The position numbers and the translations under genes were made by a program. The notes beneath the pieces were generated by a model. That model did not search any database and had not been told where the DNA came from. It worked only from the letters and a program-made list of their open reading frames with translations. A stretch of 64,000 nucleotides of DNA from Sepioteuthis lessoniana (taxonomy: Eukaryota; Mollusca; Cephalopoda; Myopsida; Loliginidae). Positions 10,242-22,187 of this stretch are shown one piece after another (within the stretch, counting starts at the first letter, position 1; each line of letters opens with the position of its first letter). The stretch lies in assembly GCA_963585895.1 (NCBI GenBank), contig OY757947.1:32461063-32525062 (forward strand). The letters are read 5' to 3'.

Positions 10242-10420
10242 CGACGAGTAGTAAAAAGAGAGTATCAGGTGAGCTCAGCATCTCATAGTCCAGAGTTGTT
10301 AATCGCTTGCGTGATTTAAACAGAGGCATCAACTTATCAATACATTGCGAAATTTGCATCCAAATAAGATATTACACAATTCAGTCTTGAATACTTAAAA
10401 GTGGAGAGTAGAGGACACTT
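10242..10420 (+). pseudogene. Mariner transposase fragment, continuation
   Basis: Encodes KKRVSGELSIS and RVVNRLRDLNRG, the second helix-turn-helix that normally follows the segment ending at 9449. Reading across the LTR1 restores the usual mariner order. A stop codon and the loss of all downstream sequence show it is dead. Confidence 0.65.
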
Positions 10421-10920
10421 ACTGTTACTTAGACTCAAATGAACTGCTACTTTCAAGACGTTGAATAATAATAAAACCATTTTTGTCAGTTTACATCTGG
10501 GAGAAAGAAAATCAGGTTGAATTAAGCAATGAAAAAACCAAATTAAAAAAAAATGTGGCGAGATATCCTGATTGCATCAAATTTGAAATCGAGAAAGAAA
10601 CGAATTAATTATTCATTGGTTTCTATTGTTTTAATGCTATTAAATAAAATATGGAGTAATGAAATATTTTGATTTAGGGTAGAAATGAATGGGCAGAAAA
10701 ACATGTCAGGGACAATTACGGAAAGAAAGAAAGAAAGAAAGAAGTGAGGCTGTAAAAAAAGAAGACGTCGTTTAATATGTTAGTAAATAAATAAGAAATA
10801 ACGAAAAAAAGAGAGACCGAAAAAAAGGGTTTTTAAAGAAATGAAGAAAGACTGACCAACTAAAGGAAGTGAGGTTGATTATTGATAAACAATACATTCC
10901 AATCAATTATATAACACAAC
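10421..10920. other. Unassigned AT-rich sequence
   Basis: No recognised element. A short GAAA run lies at 10722-10743. Confidence 0.5.
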
Positions 10921-11326
10921 ATGAAATAAACTAATAAAAAAAACAACCAGAAAGAAAGAAAGATAAGAAGGATAAGGAAACTGATGAAAGGAAGAAACAT
11001 ACAATCAATTGAAAAAAAAAGGAAACAAAAAAGAAAAAGAACTGAAAAACGATAACGAAAGAAAGAAAGAACGAATGAGGGGGAAAACTAATTGAGAGAA
11101 GAAGAAAAAATAGTAAATAAAGAAAGGGGTAAACAACTGGAAGAAATAAAGAAAGAAAAAAGAAAGAAAGAAAGAAATATGCAATCAAACAAAAATAGAT
11201 ATGAATAAATAAAAAAAAAGAAAAAACGAGTTGAAAACCGATAACGAAAGAAAGAATGAATGAAGAGAAAAATGAGAGATAAAGAAAAAAATTAGAATAT
11301 AAATAAAGGGCTAAACAAATTGAAAA

Positions 11327-11361
<35 letters not shown>

Positions 11362-11913
11362 GGTAAATAAATTGAAAAAGAAAGACAGAAAGAAATAAAG
11401 AAAGAAAGAAAGAAAGTAGGAAAGAAAGAAAGAAAGAAAAGGATAAACAAAAAGAACAAAAAGCAAAGAAAGAAAGGATAAATGATTTGAGAAAGAAAGA
11501 AAGAAAGAAAGAAGGAAAGAAAGAAAGAAAAACAAAAAACAAAAAGAACAAAAAAGAAAGAAAGAAAGAAAGAAAGAAAAGGTAAATAAATTGAGAAAGA
11601 CAAAAAGAAAAAGGAAAGAAAGAGAGAAAAGGATAAACAAAAGGAACAAAAAAGAAAGAAAGAAAGAAAGAAAGAAAGGGTAAATAAATTGAAAAAGAAA
11701 GAAAGAAAGAAAAAAAGAAAGAAAGAAATTGATAAGCAAATGATGAAAGGAACAAACATACAATCAAACATAAAAAGGTAGAAACAAACAAACAAAAAAA
11801 GAAACAAAAAAGAACTGAAAAACGATAACGAAAGAAAGAAAGAACGAATGATGAGAAAAACTTATTGTGAGAAAAAGAAAAAAATTGAAAATAAAGAAAG
11901 GGGTAAACAAATT

Positions 11914-11945
<32 letters not shown>

Positions 11946-11981
11946 GGAGTAAACAAAAGAAAGAAAGTGGGTAAACAAATT

Positions 11982-12026
<45 letters not shown>

Positions 12027-12124
12027 AGTAAATAAATTGAAGAAAATAAGAAAGAAAGACTGGGGATAAACAAATTGAAGAAAGAAGGAAAGAAGTAAAC
12101 CAATTGAAGAAAGAAAGAAAGAAA

Positions 12125-12157
<33 letters not shown>

Positions 12158-12375
12158 GGGTAAGCAAATAGAAGAAAGGAATAAAAAGAAAGAAAGAAAG
12201 AAAGAAAGAAGGAAAGGGTTAAACAAATTGAAAGAAAGAAAGAAATGAACAAATTAAAAAAAGAAAGAAGAAAAGGTGTAAACAAACTGAAAAAAGAAAG
12301 AAAGAAAGAAAGAAAGAAAGGGGTAAACAAATTGAAGAAAAAAAGAAAGAAAGAAAGAAGTAAGCAAATTGAAGG

Positions 12376-12430
<55 letters not shown>

Positions 12431-12531
12431 AATGAACAAATTGAAGAAAGAAAGAAAGAAAGAAAAAAAGAAAGAGAGGGGTAAACAAATTGAAGAACGA
12501 AAGAAAGATAGAAAAAAGACGTAAACAAATT

Positions 12532-12564
<33 letters not shown>

Positions 12565-12600
12565 AAAAAAGAAAGAAAGGGAAAAATGAATTTTAAGAAG
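10921..12600. repeat. GAAA microsatellite mosaic
   Basis: About 1.7 kb of GAAA repeats interspersed many times with a GGGTAAACAAATTGAAG-like 17-mer and, toward the left, with AACAAAAAGAAC-like pieces. Spacing between the 17-mers is irregular. A larger duplication is visible: the CGATAACGAAAGAAAG segment occurs near 11049, 11241 and 11823. Long minus-strand frames of F, L and S are translations of this repeat, not genes. Confidence 0.9.
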
Positions 12601-13445
12601 AATTAATAAATATATTCGAATAATCAAATGCATAAAGACCAAAACGAAAACAAGTTTATTCTAGAGACCTTTTAGATATGTAAATGAAGGAAACTTTTGG
12701 ATAAAAGTCTGCGAAATAGAACAACCTTTGCAACACTCTGAATTAACTTTTATTGGTGGTATGTTATAAAAAATGTTTAAAATATCCAAATAAACCCCAA
12801 GCGGCAGAGAAAAGTGGACAGAATATCAAATGACCATCTTTTTATATTTTTTGGCGGGCTTGGAACGACAATTAAACCATTAGGGTTGTTACTGAAATCA
12901 CCAATCAGTCGTAATCGATGTGTTCATGTAAAAAGTATCGATCCCTTAAAACTTTGCCAAATACCCTTAACTCGATCCATCAGTCTGGGGTATTTAAGCT
13001 GTCCAATACAAAAGAAAAGGAAAAGAGGTTTTGGCACGTTTCCAAGCCTCGTTTTCAATTCACAAGCAAACGCCGCAAGCCGAAACTGTTGTTGACTTAT
13101 CACTGTAATAAATGCATTCTAAAAGGCTGATTAATTGAATGATTTTAACGGCGAGTCAAACCATCGGGGATTATCTTAAGCAAACAGGGGAATTGCGTTC
13201 ATTGAACTTTCATATTAACATTGTTTATTGTGTGTTTATTCAATTTTCAATCAAATTTTAATTTTTTTTTTGCACATGTCTTCGAGCAAATTCTTATCTT
13301 TTTAAAGTTTTATGTTGTTTAATTTTTTCTGTCAACCCAAATTAAATTTTTTAAATGATTTCCATCGGAGCTTCTTTTTTAAAAATATTCTGCTGAAAAA
13401 GGAATTTTGTCTTATTTCTTACATTTAAGTCATTTTTGTCAAGAA
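12601..13445. other. Unassigned, apparently low-repeat
   Basis: No SINE, LINE or LTR recognised. The plus-strand frames at 12814-13095 and 12918-13130 overlap and match nothing I know. This is one of the few stretches that could be unique sequence. Confidence 0.4.
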
Positions 13446-13937
13446 ATGGTTGCCCAGTCGGCTAGGGGTGTAGAATATACCGACTGCATCTCTGCAGAGG
13501 GGTAAGACCCCCGCCCCGCAACGAGTGTCCTTGATATAACACTCAAAAAGTAGGATGGTAAGGTTCCAGTGATGCTGGAGCTTTGGGGAAGGCGGACCAC
13601 CCCTTCATTGCCATCGCTCCCATGTCCACTCTACCCTATCTATGGGTCAAATATAACTAAACTGTGTACTTATGCTAAACTGAATTACTTGAAATATAAC
13701 TGTTTTGACATTTAACTGTGTTTGGACAAAAACTATACTTATACTAAACTGGATTGTTTGAATTAGAACTGTTTAACTAAATTAAATAGTTTGAAATTGA
13801 AATGTTTTTGACAATTAAAATGTGTACTTATGTTAAACTGAATTGTTTGACATAGAACTGATTATTTCTATAAAAAATCATATGGCATTATATAACCAAC
13901 AAAAGTTGATATGCCATAAAATCCAACCAACCAACCA
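13446..13937 (+). mobile_element. SINE-D, complete
   Basis: Head CCCAGTCGGCTAGGGGTGTA and ACCGACTGCATCTCTGCAGA, then TGACACT-like and GGTTCCAGTGATGCTGGAGC blocks, monomers with ACTTATGCTAAACTGAATT, and the shared tail (AAAGTTGATATGCCATAAAA) at 13895-13937. No RNA polymerase III box pair is obvious in the head. Confidence 0.8.
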
Positions 13938-14194
13938 ATCTTCTCGTGTTTTTATGGTTAATGTTTCGTTTTTAACGCCACGTGAAGTCATGTAGGGTTA
14001 TTTCATGCCTAGAGTTAAAAAGATAATGTTTATAATGCGTAAAGATTTATTTTGGTTTGAGTGTGGGTCATGGTGATCTTTCGATGGATGTTTTTATTCT
14101 CATCTACAGAAGCCACCCTTAAAGATGAGCAGCCGTAGTTCCCTGATCAAACTATTTGATCCTGGCCGTTGAACCGTAGGATGCATACGTCCAG

Positions 14195-15440
14195 TGCCTG
14201 GTTAGGCATGGCGTTGAACCGTCAGATCTACAATGCTCCACTATGCAATTGCATAGAACTCAAAAATTACAAGATACTTTGGAAGAAACAAAATGGCTTT
14301 CGGAGAAATCGATCCACGACATCACAAATTTTGACTATCCATCGAATTCTAGAAGGCGTACATGGAAAAATACTAAAGGCAATAATATTATTTGTCGACT
14401 TCTCCAAGGCATTTGACTCCATAAACAGAGGGAAAATGGAGCAAATGCTACTCGCCTACGGCATATCCAAAGAAACCGTCGCAGTAATTATAATACTGTA
14501 TAAAAGTAAAAATCTGCTCCTCGGATTGACACAGACTAGTATGAGATCGTAGCAGGTGTGCCGCAAGGAGACACATTAGCCCTATAAATCTTTATCATCT
14601 GTCTAGACTACGGGCTTAGAACTTCTATTGATAAAAAGAAAGACGTTTTCAAGCTGACAAAGGAAAGAAGCAGAAGATACGCCGCACAAACAATTACCAA
14701 CACGGACTACGCTGATGACACAGCGCTTCTGGCAAATACACCCACCCAATCCGAATCCCAGTTACACAGTCTGGAACAAGCAGCTACTGGCATGGCCCTC
14801 GATGTCAAGACTGAATACATGTGCTTTAATCAAAGAGGTGACATCTCCACACTAAATGGTCGTTGTCTGAAACTAGTGGACAAGTTCACCTACCTTGGAA
14901 GCAGTGTCACATCAACCGAAACAGACATCAATACGCGACTAGCAAAAGAATGGACAGCTATTGATAGCCTATCGGTCATATGGAAATCAGACCTGACTCA
15001 TAAAATAAAAAGCAGTTTTTTTTTCCAAGCAGCGGTCATGTCGATACTGTTATATGGATGCACTACATTGACGCTAACTAAACGTATGGGAAAAAAGCTT
15101 GACGGCAATTACACAAGAACGATGTGAACGATATTGAACAGGTCCTTGAGGCAGCACCCGACAAAGTAGCAGCTATATGCCCACCTTCCACCCATCACGA
15201 AAACTATCCAAGTTAGACGACCCAATATGCGGGATACTGCTGGGGAAGTAGGGGCGAACTCATAAGCGACGAGCAAAGGCAGGAAGACCAGCTAGAACCT
15301 ATATACAACAGCTCTGTGCCGATACAGGATGTAGCCTTAAAGACCTGCCTGGAGCAATGGACGATAGGAACGGGTGGCAGGAGAGGGTCAGGGAGATCCG
15401 TGCTGGCGGCACGACATGATGATCATGAAGATTTATATTT
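14195..15440 (+). pseudogene. RTE-like LINE reverse transcriptase pseudogene
   Basis: The longest RTE-like remnant. In order: QNGFRRNRSTTSQILTIHRI (about 14290-14350), the first catalytic motif VDFSKAFDSI (14392-14421), AGVPQGDTLAL with a stop just after it (14553-14585), the catalytic YADDTALLANT (14709-14741), CFNQRGDISTLNG, KLVDKFTYLGSSV (14870-14910), and the C-terminal FFQAAVMSILLYGC. After 15125 the frame is shredded by stops, but the last residues and an ATGATG tail are still visible to about 15440. The upstream endonuclease is missing. Confidence 0.85.
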
Positions 15441-16110
15441 TTGTGTAATTTTTTTTTGCTCACAGTCCTAACGAATGCAAATAATTTTAAAACAGATATA
15501 TTCAACCATTATACGGGCCCCAAGCAACTTCTACCACTCAAGGTCATTGTGGAACTGGAAGTAATGATAAAAAAGATGAACTACACTCTCCACAGATTTC
15601 ATTTTAAGGATAGATCTGTTTGATTTTGCTATATTAGATAGGTATATAACTGTCTGAACAAATGACTATCATTAAATATACATAATCGAAACCATATGCT
15701 TATTAGTTTTAGATAGGAATGCTTCAAACCATATAACTGTGCAAATTATACTGGCCAGCACGATTTTTGGTACCAAGAAACAAATCATATTTTTTTGCCG
15801 ATTTGACAGTACTGATAACGTAAATGACCATGGTTGGCTACTGTTTATTCTGTATCATAAGGGATCATTTTTGGAAAAAAAAAAATTTGCGATCTTGGTT
15901 GATTGCAAAATTTAGTTAATAAATGTCGTAAAAACCCATTAATTTTCAGGTGAGCCAGGCAATTTATGTCAGTCTCTTAAAATAAACAACTTTTAAACGA
16001 AAGTATTTTCAAGTCATATTTTTTTTAATAAAAGTACCAAATTTTTCAAATTTATAGCCAAAATTTCAATCGATTAATAAACTTTATCAGTAATATACTT
16101 TAGTAAATCT
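15441..16110. other. Unassigned AT-rich sequence
   Basis: No recognised repeat family or coding segment. Confidence 0.5.
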
Positions 16111-16710
16111 AAAAAATAAGGTGAGATAAAAAAATGAAACCCTAAAATCTTCTGCTTGATATTCATACATTTATCCCACAACTTTTTCCCCTTCACTACG
16201 GAAGAAAACCAAGCTCATTGAAAGTTTTTATTTTTACAGTTGGAAAGAAACACCCACAAAAGAAATCCCAATTAAATGCACCAATTCAATTGTACATTAT
16301 GAACATCATGAAAATGATTTCACTGGAACATCGGAAAACTCATTAAGGATGATGAACTTGTTAATTTAGTGAATGAATTGGAATTGCGTGCTTGGATATC
16401 GTTTATTGACATGATGATAAACTTTTTAGGCAATTGCCAGGCCGAAAACAACAAGGAATCAGTGGAAAAGTAGTAGAAAAATCTACAGGACACTGACGCT
16501 AATATGAGTATTAAGGTTCATTTTTTATATAACCATCTAAATAAATTTCTAGATAATTGTGGCGATGTGAGTGATGAGTCAAGAAAGCGATTCCATCCGG
16601 ATATCAAAACAATGGAAGAGCGTTACAAGAGACGGTGGGAGAAACGAATGATGGCTGACTACTGCTGGAGTATTAAAAGAGACATAAATATCATTGACCA
16701 TGAATGACAA
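16111..16710 (+). pseudogene. Remnant of a dispersed invertebrate protein family
   Basis: The 67-codon open piece 16504-16707 (VHFLYNHLNKFLDN, SRKRFHPDIKTMEERYKRRW, MMADYCWSIKRD) matches the C-terminus of a family I know as scattered, often multi-copy, uncharacterised proteins in arthropods and other invertebrates. Upstream, frame-broken pieces such as WKETPTKEIPIKC may be earlier parts. The function is unknown to me. High copy number in other genomes suggests a transposon-linked protein. No flanking terminal repeats were found. Confidence 0.5.
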
Positions 16711-16846
16711 TCAAGAAAGATAATTTTTTACCATCGATTTTATCTTCACGAAGGTTTGATTTCTGCTGTTAGTTTATGAAATGATAATTGAAAATACTCG
16801 TTGGTCTTGGTATATTCAATCATGTTATTTTTAAAGACTTAACCGG

Positions 16847-17105
16847 TTCATTGGCCTAGTGGGTACAGTGTTCGCCAATGGCCCGGGAGACCGGGGTTCA
16901 ATCCCAGGTCGCATCATACTAAAGACTTTAAAAATGGTACTTGATACCTACTTGCTTAACACTCAGCAATATAAGGTACGTATAAAGGGTAAAGTGGAGC
17001 AATCCAGGGAAAAGAATAGCGCCTTCCCCTACACCTCGGTGTAGTAGCTATTGTAAAGGGAGCCTTCTGGTCGCCCTCGACTAAAGGGAGACAACTTTAC
17101 TTATT
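16847..17105 (+). mobile_element. SINE-C, complete
   Basis: Head TTGGCCTAGTGGGTACAGTG (box A TGGCCTAGTGG) and GGGGTTCAATCCC (box B), then ACTTTAAAAATGGTACTTGA, a CAATATAAGGTACGTATAAA core, and a tail ending GACAACTTTACTTA. tRNA-derived. Confidence 0.85.
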
Positions 17106-17170
17106 TATAATTGCAAAAATAGTTCTTCTCAATAAGCAGACCAATAATCGTTGGTTTAAATACGAACTGA

Positions 17171-17705
17171 TGTAATATAATGACCGAGGGATTTCGTTTT
17201 ATATATCTTGCCTTTCGGTTTAGTTAGGCTGAGAACCTTTCGCTTAGCGCATGGGTTAGTTAGGTGCAAACATGAGCGCAGGTGTTCAAACACGCGCGGG
17301 TAGGCTGTGTCATTCACAGATGTCAAAATAAAAATCACAGATAGGTATTGTGACCGGGGGATGTGAATGATGTTATGCACCGGAAGCGTGCGCGGAGGAT
17401 TTGGAGGATTTGAAAAAAGTCAGTGAGTTGTGTTTTTGCCTTCGAAGAAGAAGGTTGACTTTCGGGGCTCGCCGAGGCCTTGTGGCGGGTGCCGCACGTG
17501 GTGGTGGTGGTGGTGGTGGTGGTGGTGGTGGTGGTGGTGGTGGCGGGAGGCAGATGGAAAAGTCAGCATAGAAAGATTGTGTATAGTCTCTCCTTATGTC
17601 GAAAAACCTTTTAACTCAAAGGTAATAAACAGTTTCGTACCTGAACTGAGAAGTCGTAAGCGTTTTTCGTGTTTCGGGATTCTTATGTTATATATAAATG
17701 AGTTA
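17171..17705 (+). mobile_element. LTR2-like solo LTR
   Basis: Starts TGTAATATAATG and matches the copy at 5970. It contains a TGG microsatellite (17503-17542), an AATAAA at about 17624 and TTCGGGATTCTTATG near the 3-prime edge. The exact right end and target duplication are unclear. The frame at 17430-17708 with a tryptophan run is a repeat artefact. Confidence 0.5.
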
Positions 17706-18479
17706 TGAACATTCTATGTATACTTCACATATTCATGTATGGCTATTTTACATTGACAGGTTTCCACGATTTTGCTTTGAGAAATATTGTCATCGGTTAA
17801 TATCGTGAAAAAATATATGATACATTTCTCTACAGCAAAAACGTTTGCTAAACAAGAAAAAGAGAGATCATTATCAGATTCAGTGCCCTCAAGTTAGCTA
17901 AAAATAATATTTAGTGCCTCGACAATATTTCAATTGTTTTTTGTTGTTGACCTGTGTTATTTGTACGTAGAATATTTATTTGAAGATATGATTTTTTTTA
18001 CTAAGGAATATTAGGGTATGGGGTAAAATGCTGTACTGCAGCCCCTTTGGGACTTCAGAAAGATATAAATCCCCTTATTTCCATAACTATGGGTTAAACA
18101 GTGTCACGGCTGTTCTTTCTCAAAAGTAATGGGTTTGGTATTAGATAACCCACGAAGGTTGATAACTGAAACAAAAACTTAACACAGTTATTATTGGTGA
18201 CTCAAACTGTGCAAAGAAATGATTATTATTTAATTGAAATAAATACTTCAAACAATATAATTTTAAATAAGAATACTTGATAGAAATTCTTGATAAACAA
18301 AGGAATAAAGATAACTTAAAAAAGTACGATTTAAAAAATTGCAACAAGACATTGAAAATATAGTAATGATTATAATGAATGAAATGCACGCGGAACCACC
18401 ATTCCTGTGTAATTACGTAACATCAAGAAATGGTTAGTATAAATGCGTAATAACATCAACACGTTCTTTAAAAATCACA
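17706..18479. other. Unassigned, with an old SINE-B tail
   Basis: A diverged SINE-B-like stretch lies at about 18010-18180 (TATGGGTTAAACAGTG, GATAACCCACGAAGGTTGAT). The rest is AT-rich and unrecognised. Confidence 0.4.
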
Positions 18480-19020
18480 AACAGCACTCTATGAATCGGT
18501 CTTCAGTTGTTTTGATCGCCCTTCGGTCGGCCGTGTTTGATCGTGACACAGATCTGGCCTGGTGTGCCTCGGAATTTTCCTCCGGCCTCAGGACGTCACT
18601 CCCCCAGGCTTTTACTCCTTTACGGGTGGTTAGGTTTATTGCCTGGTGCCTGAGACATTAAGGGGAATGTCGACGAGGCCAGAGGTATTTTTGGCAATGC
18701 CGGACACATGTTGGCTGCGGCCCAGCGTCTGGACCCACCTTAATAAGGCCTTGTGCCGTACTCGCTCGTTCGCCTTGAGCTCCCAAAACAGTGTTATTCA
18801 TATTTAGCAACCCCTCTGCTCGGACAGGATATGACACAAGGTCAATTTTTTAGCGGAGTTTAACAGGTTTGAATTCAGAGTTTTCCTTCTCCTTGACTAA
18901 TTGCCTCACCAAGACAGAAGAACCCAGTCTACCGAAACAGTGTTATTACCCCTAGTTGGGGGCTGATGAGGGCAGGGTGTCGCACGTGCTTTCACACGTT
19001 GTATGACGAAAAAAAATCAT
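18480..19020 (+). mobile_element. SINE-E-related element, longest copy
   Basis: Ends with CACGTGCTTTCACACGTTGT and a poly-A run, as in the copies at 4.8 and 40.7 kb. The 5-prime part (CCTTCGGTCGGCC, CCTTGTGCCGTACTCG) is GC-rich and found only here. A truncated SINE-A sits inside at 18799-18934. Confidence 0.55.
18799..18934 (-). mobile_element. 5-prime-truncated SINE-A
   Basis: Reverse SINE-A tail (AACCCCTCTGCTCGGACAGG, TTTTCCTTCTCC) lacking the tRNA head. It is flanked by AAACAGTGTTATT at 18786-18798 and 18935-18947, a 13-bp target duplication inside SINE-E. Confidence 0.75.
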
Positions 19021-19499
19021 TTAGAAATTAAGCTAATTTTGGGATTAAATAACCCATAAGTTGTTGATGTGCCGCTAAGCAGATAAACCCAAACAAATTT
19101 CGACATGTTTAATTAACTCTATTTGTCAATGGAGAAAAAGAAGGCTAGTCTCAAATTATCTTCTTTTTTTTTTGCTTTTGATTTCCCTTGTCTATAGAGC
19201 CAAAAATTTGGTGTCGTAAGTATTGCCTACCATCATACACAAGGCCGTTTTATCACGAAGAGAGTCTTTGAAAACTAGCCAATACAAATTAGCCTGGGTC
19301 CCCAATCCAGTTCCGGATATTGGTCAGATTCCATGATATAGACATATAATGGGGAATTAGTCCAGGAACAAAAATAACTTAATTCGATTATTTATGATTT
19401 TTCCAACATCTACAGTGAGTCAAGTGTTTTGCAATATTCTGGTAACGAAAGACAGCAACACCAGATACTTTTACCGAATTTAAAACGATGACGAACCAC
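19021..19499. other. Unassigned sequence
   Basis: No recognised repeat or coding feature. Confidence 0.5.
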
Positions 19500-19720
19500 A
19501 CTGAGCAGTGAGATGTCATACTCACCAGATACTCTCCCCACTGCTAAACGCTGTGTTTTGCCTCTATTGTTTAGACCACAGCCTCGGATTCCATGTTTTC
19601 AGGCATTGCCTGACAGTCGGGGTTTTTGCTATCCGAGCGAAATTTCTTTAACCATTGTGTTGCTGCTTTGTGATCAACTTCACTTTTCCCACAATGTTTG
19701 GCAATATTTTGGTAAACGCT
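19500..19720 (-). pseudogene. Mariner transposase N-terminal fragment
   Basis: The minus strand encodes degraded pieces of the mariner DNA-binding region: QWLKKFRSDSKN, NMESEAV, then RVSGEYDISLLSVVRH. It resembles the fragment at 9230-10420 but is a separate copy with frameshifts. Confidence 0.6.
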
Positions 19721-19991
19721 AGTTTGTTAGGCGTAGGTCACGTGACCAAAGCAGTTCCAGCTGGGGTAGTTAGCTGTTGTGGTTGCTAGTTTCGTGGTAG
19801 TAAGTGCGCTGACACGCAGTGCCTTGCTTCTCTCTGTGTGTCATTTGAAAGTCACTCACATTAACGTCAAATGTAGTTTTATTCGTGAAATTATATTTTA
19901 TGAGTTACGATTGGGCCATAGCATCGGTGAAACAAGCAAAAATATTTGTTGGACGAATAGCTAATATATAAATGATTCAAACCTGTTATGT

Positions 19992-20480
19992 CATTATCAT
20001 CATCATATTGTGCAGCTGGGACGGGCTTCCCTGACTCTCTTTTTCTCTCTCTCAGCATTCGTTTCTATCATCCATTGCTTCGGCCAGGTCCTCCAGACAA
20101 TGTCTCGTGTCTGCACATAGTTGCCGTAGATAAGTTCTAGTTGGTTGTTCAACACTTGCGTGTCTGTGTGAAGGGGTCCATAGGAAAACGCTGCTTATGA
20201 GTTCGTCCTTACTTCTCCAGCAGTGTCCTATGTCTTGTCCGTCGTATTTGGATGGTTGTAGAGATGAAAGGTGAGGCCGTAGAGCTGCTGCTTTGTGGGA
20301 TGTTGCTTCTAGAATTTATTTCATATGACCCCCAGCATTCTTGTGCATTTCCCGTATAGGTATCTCTCCATACGCTTAACCAGTGTCCATGTAGCAGAAC
20401 AGACACGAACACTGCTGCTTTGTGGGATGTTACTTCCAGGATTTGTTACATATGGCTCATAGCATTCTTGTGCAAGTAAA
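19992..20480 (-). pseudogene. RTE-like LINE 3-prime end
   Basis: Starts with TCATCATCA, the complement of the ATG tail, then reads backward through the C-terminal codons. The stretch with GCTGCTTTGTGGGATGTT occurs twice (about 20284 and 20414), so part of the copy was duplicated in place. Confidence 0.65.
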
Positions 20481-20482
20481 AT

Positions 20483-20745
20483 CGATGTCTTTGTCATGTA
20501 ATGGTTTTAGTCGTAGGATATAAACAAGGCGAACCAAGTTCAAATGCAGGACAAGGCAGTTTGCATTTCACTTAGCGCTAACACACTTGAAAAAGCATGA
20601 ATAATAATTCTGCCAATGACTATAGCTAATTAATAGGACATGCTGGGCTCTTTAACCTTGCTATGGAAACCAGTCTAGTAGAAGGAAAACTCTGAATTCA
20701 AACCTGCTAAAATCCGTTTAAATGTTGACCTTGTGTTACATCATA
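20483..20745 (+). mobile_element. SINE-A, diverged
   Basis: Old copy: GTCATGTAATGGTTTTAGTC head, AAGTTCAAATGCAGGAC box B, CTAGTAGAAGGAAAACTCTG, and a TTGACCTTGTGTTACATCAT tail. Confidence 0.65.
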
Positions 20746-20764
20746 CGTGGAGTTGTAATATATA

Positions 20765-20925
20765 TATATATATATATTGTCATACACCGACAGACTGTTT
20801 CGTTGTATCACAACTCTTCAGTGTGGCTAGACACATAGGACGTTTGAAGCTGGGATCGAAACCCGCCCAACTTTACGTTAGACTTAGTATCATACCGCTC
20901 AGCCAACAAGCGAAGCACGTCAGCT
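20765..20925 (-). mobile_element. SINE-F, tRNA-Leu/Ser-like head
   Basis: On the minus strand TTGGCTGAGCGGTATGATAC gives a good box A and GGGTTTCGATCCCAGC a near-perfect box B with one extra T. This is the only such copy here. It runs into a TA repeat at 20758-20777. Confidence 0.5.
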
Positions 20926-21505
20926 TGGGAATTATAAGTCATTATGTAGTCGCTTTCGTTTGTTTACATTTTCGCCTTACCGGATACCAGAGTGCTCAAT
21001 TCATTCGAAGAACTTTACATTATCCCAGTGACAGCCGTATACTTGAAGGAGTATTTATTACACAAAGTTTCCATAAACACAAAATATCATGATCAGGACA
21101 ACCCTCGACCGGGGATACAGCCTGAATATTCTAGGCTCCACCGATATGACCGTCGACTTTTTTATGGGAGGAGAGTGTTGGAGGCGATGAATTTAGTAAA
21201 TGAACTGTTGATTACAAGCGTACATTTTTTTTTAATATAAGAGTCCAGAAATAAGGATATTTTGGCTTGTATGAACATTTCAACTGGTCTAAACGGCCGG
21301 TCGATTTACCGCAGGCACTTGGACAATTGCAACCGGCCAAAGCTTCCAAAGTTAACAAACTTTTGTGGGGTCTGGACGGGTCCGAGAAGACAAAATAAAT
21401 ACAACGTAAATAACTCTTTTTTGTTTGTTTTTGGCTTTGGAAAGGTTGGAGGAACTTTTCCTTTTATAAAAGTTTAGCAGAATTATATCTTTTATTCAAA
21501 ATATA
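20926..21505. other. Unassigned sequence
   Basis: Nothing recognised. Short open frames at 20992-21240 and 21262-21477 match no known family. Confidence 0.45.
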
Positions 21506-21698
21506 TCATCATCATCATCATCATCATCATCAAATCAAGCATGTATCATGAATTCTCTTGACTATCTTTTGCTCGCGCGCCATCCGTCCCTATTGTCCAT
21601 TGCTTTTTACCGCTCTCTACACGGCAGCCGGTGAGTTTTTGGTGGTCGACCTTCACTGGTGTATCCATGTGTAGGAGTTACGCGTGGCTTTAGGTGGA
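21506..21698 (-). pseudogene. RTE-like LINE 3-prime end, very diverged
   Basis: TCA repeat (21506-21531) followed by a degraded minus-strand C-terminus (CATTGC, GGTCGACCTTCACTGGTGTA). Identified mainly by the tail and spacing. Confidence 0.45.
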
Positions 21699-21905
21699 TG
21701 TGCTTCGTGGTGTAATGGTTAAAGTGCCGGACTGTGGAATTTTAGTAAGGGAGTTCGAACTCTACCCTCGCTATTACGTTCACTTTCGGAAAAATACCCT
21801 TGGGAAGAGTATGATATCCTTTATCCTCCACTCTATGAGTTAAAAAGTCCTACTACCGTCCTTCTAGAAGGACGGCTTTGCCATTAAATAACATACAAAG
21901 ACTGA
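21699..21905 (+). mobile_element. SINE-B
   Basis: Head TTCGTGGTGTAATGGTTAAA, box B GAGTTCGAACTC, the ACTTTCGG and CTTGGGAAG region, CCTTCTAGAAGGACGGCTTT, and a CATTAAATAACATACAAAG tail. Confidence 0.75.
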
Positions 21906-22187
21906 TATATTAAGAAACCAATCTTCATGTCTTTTTCGTATTACTAAGGTGGTTTGAGAGATAAGAGGCAAGGGAACGAACAACTGACTATATTAGTTTA
22001 TTGGAGATTTCTAAATAAACCCGACATAAGAAGTGCATATTTTTCTTCAGTTCTTTTTATGGACAAGAGGTCTTGGATATATATTTTAACTTATATTTTT
22101 AGTGTTCTCTACTCAGGAAGAAAACAGAATATACCACGTGTACGAAGAAAATGAATAGTCGTCTCGTTTGAATGATGGAGAGGGTGT

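Noticed and set aside
10931..12642. Several long minus-strand frames (up to 431 codons) rich in F, L and S
   Set aside because: They are translations of the GAAA array. Overlapping frames on the same strand are equally long, and there is no codon bias or domain.
17430..17708. 92-codon frame with a tryptophan run
   Set aside because: Produced by a TGG microsatellite inside an LTR-like block.
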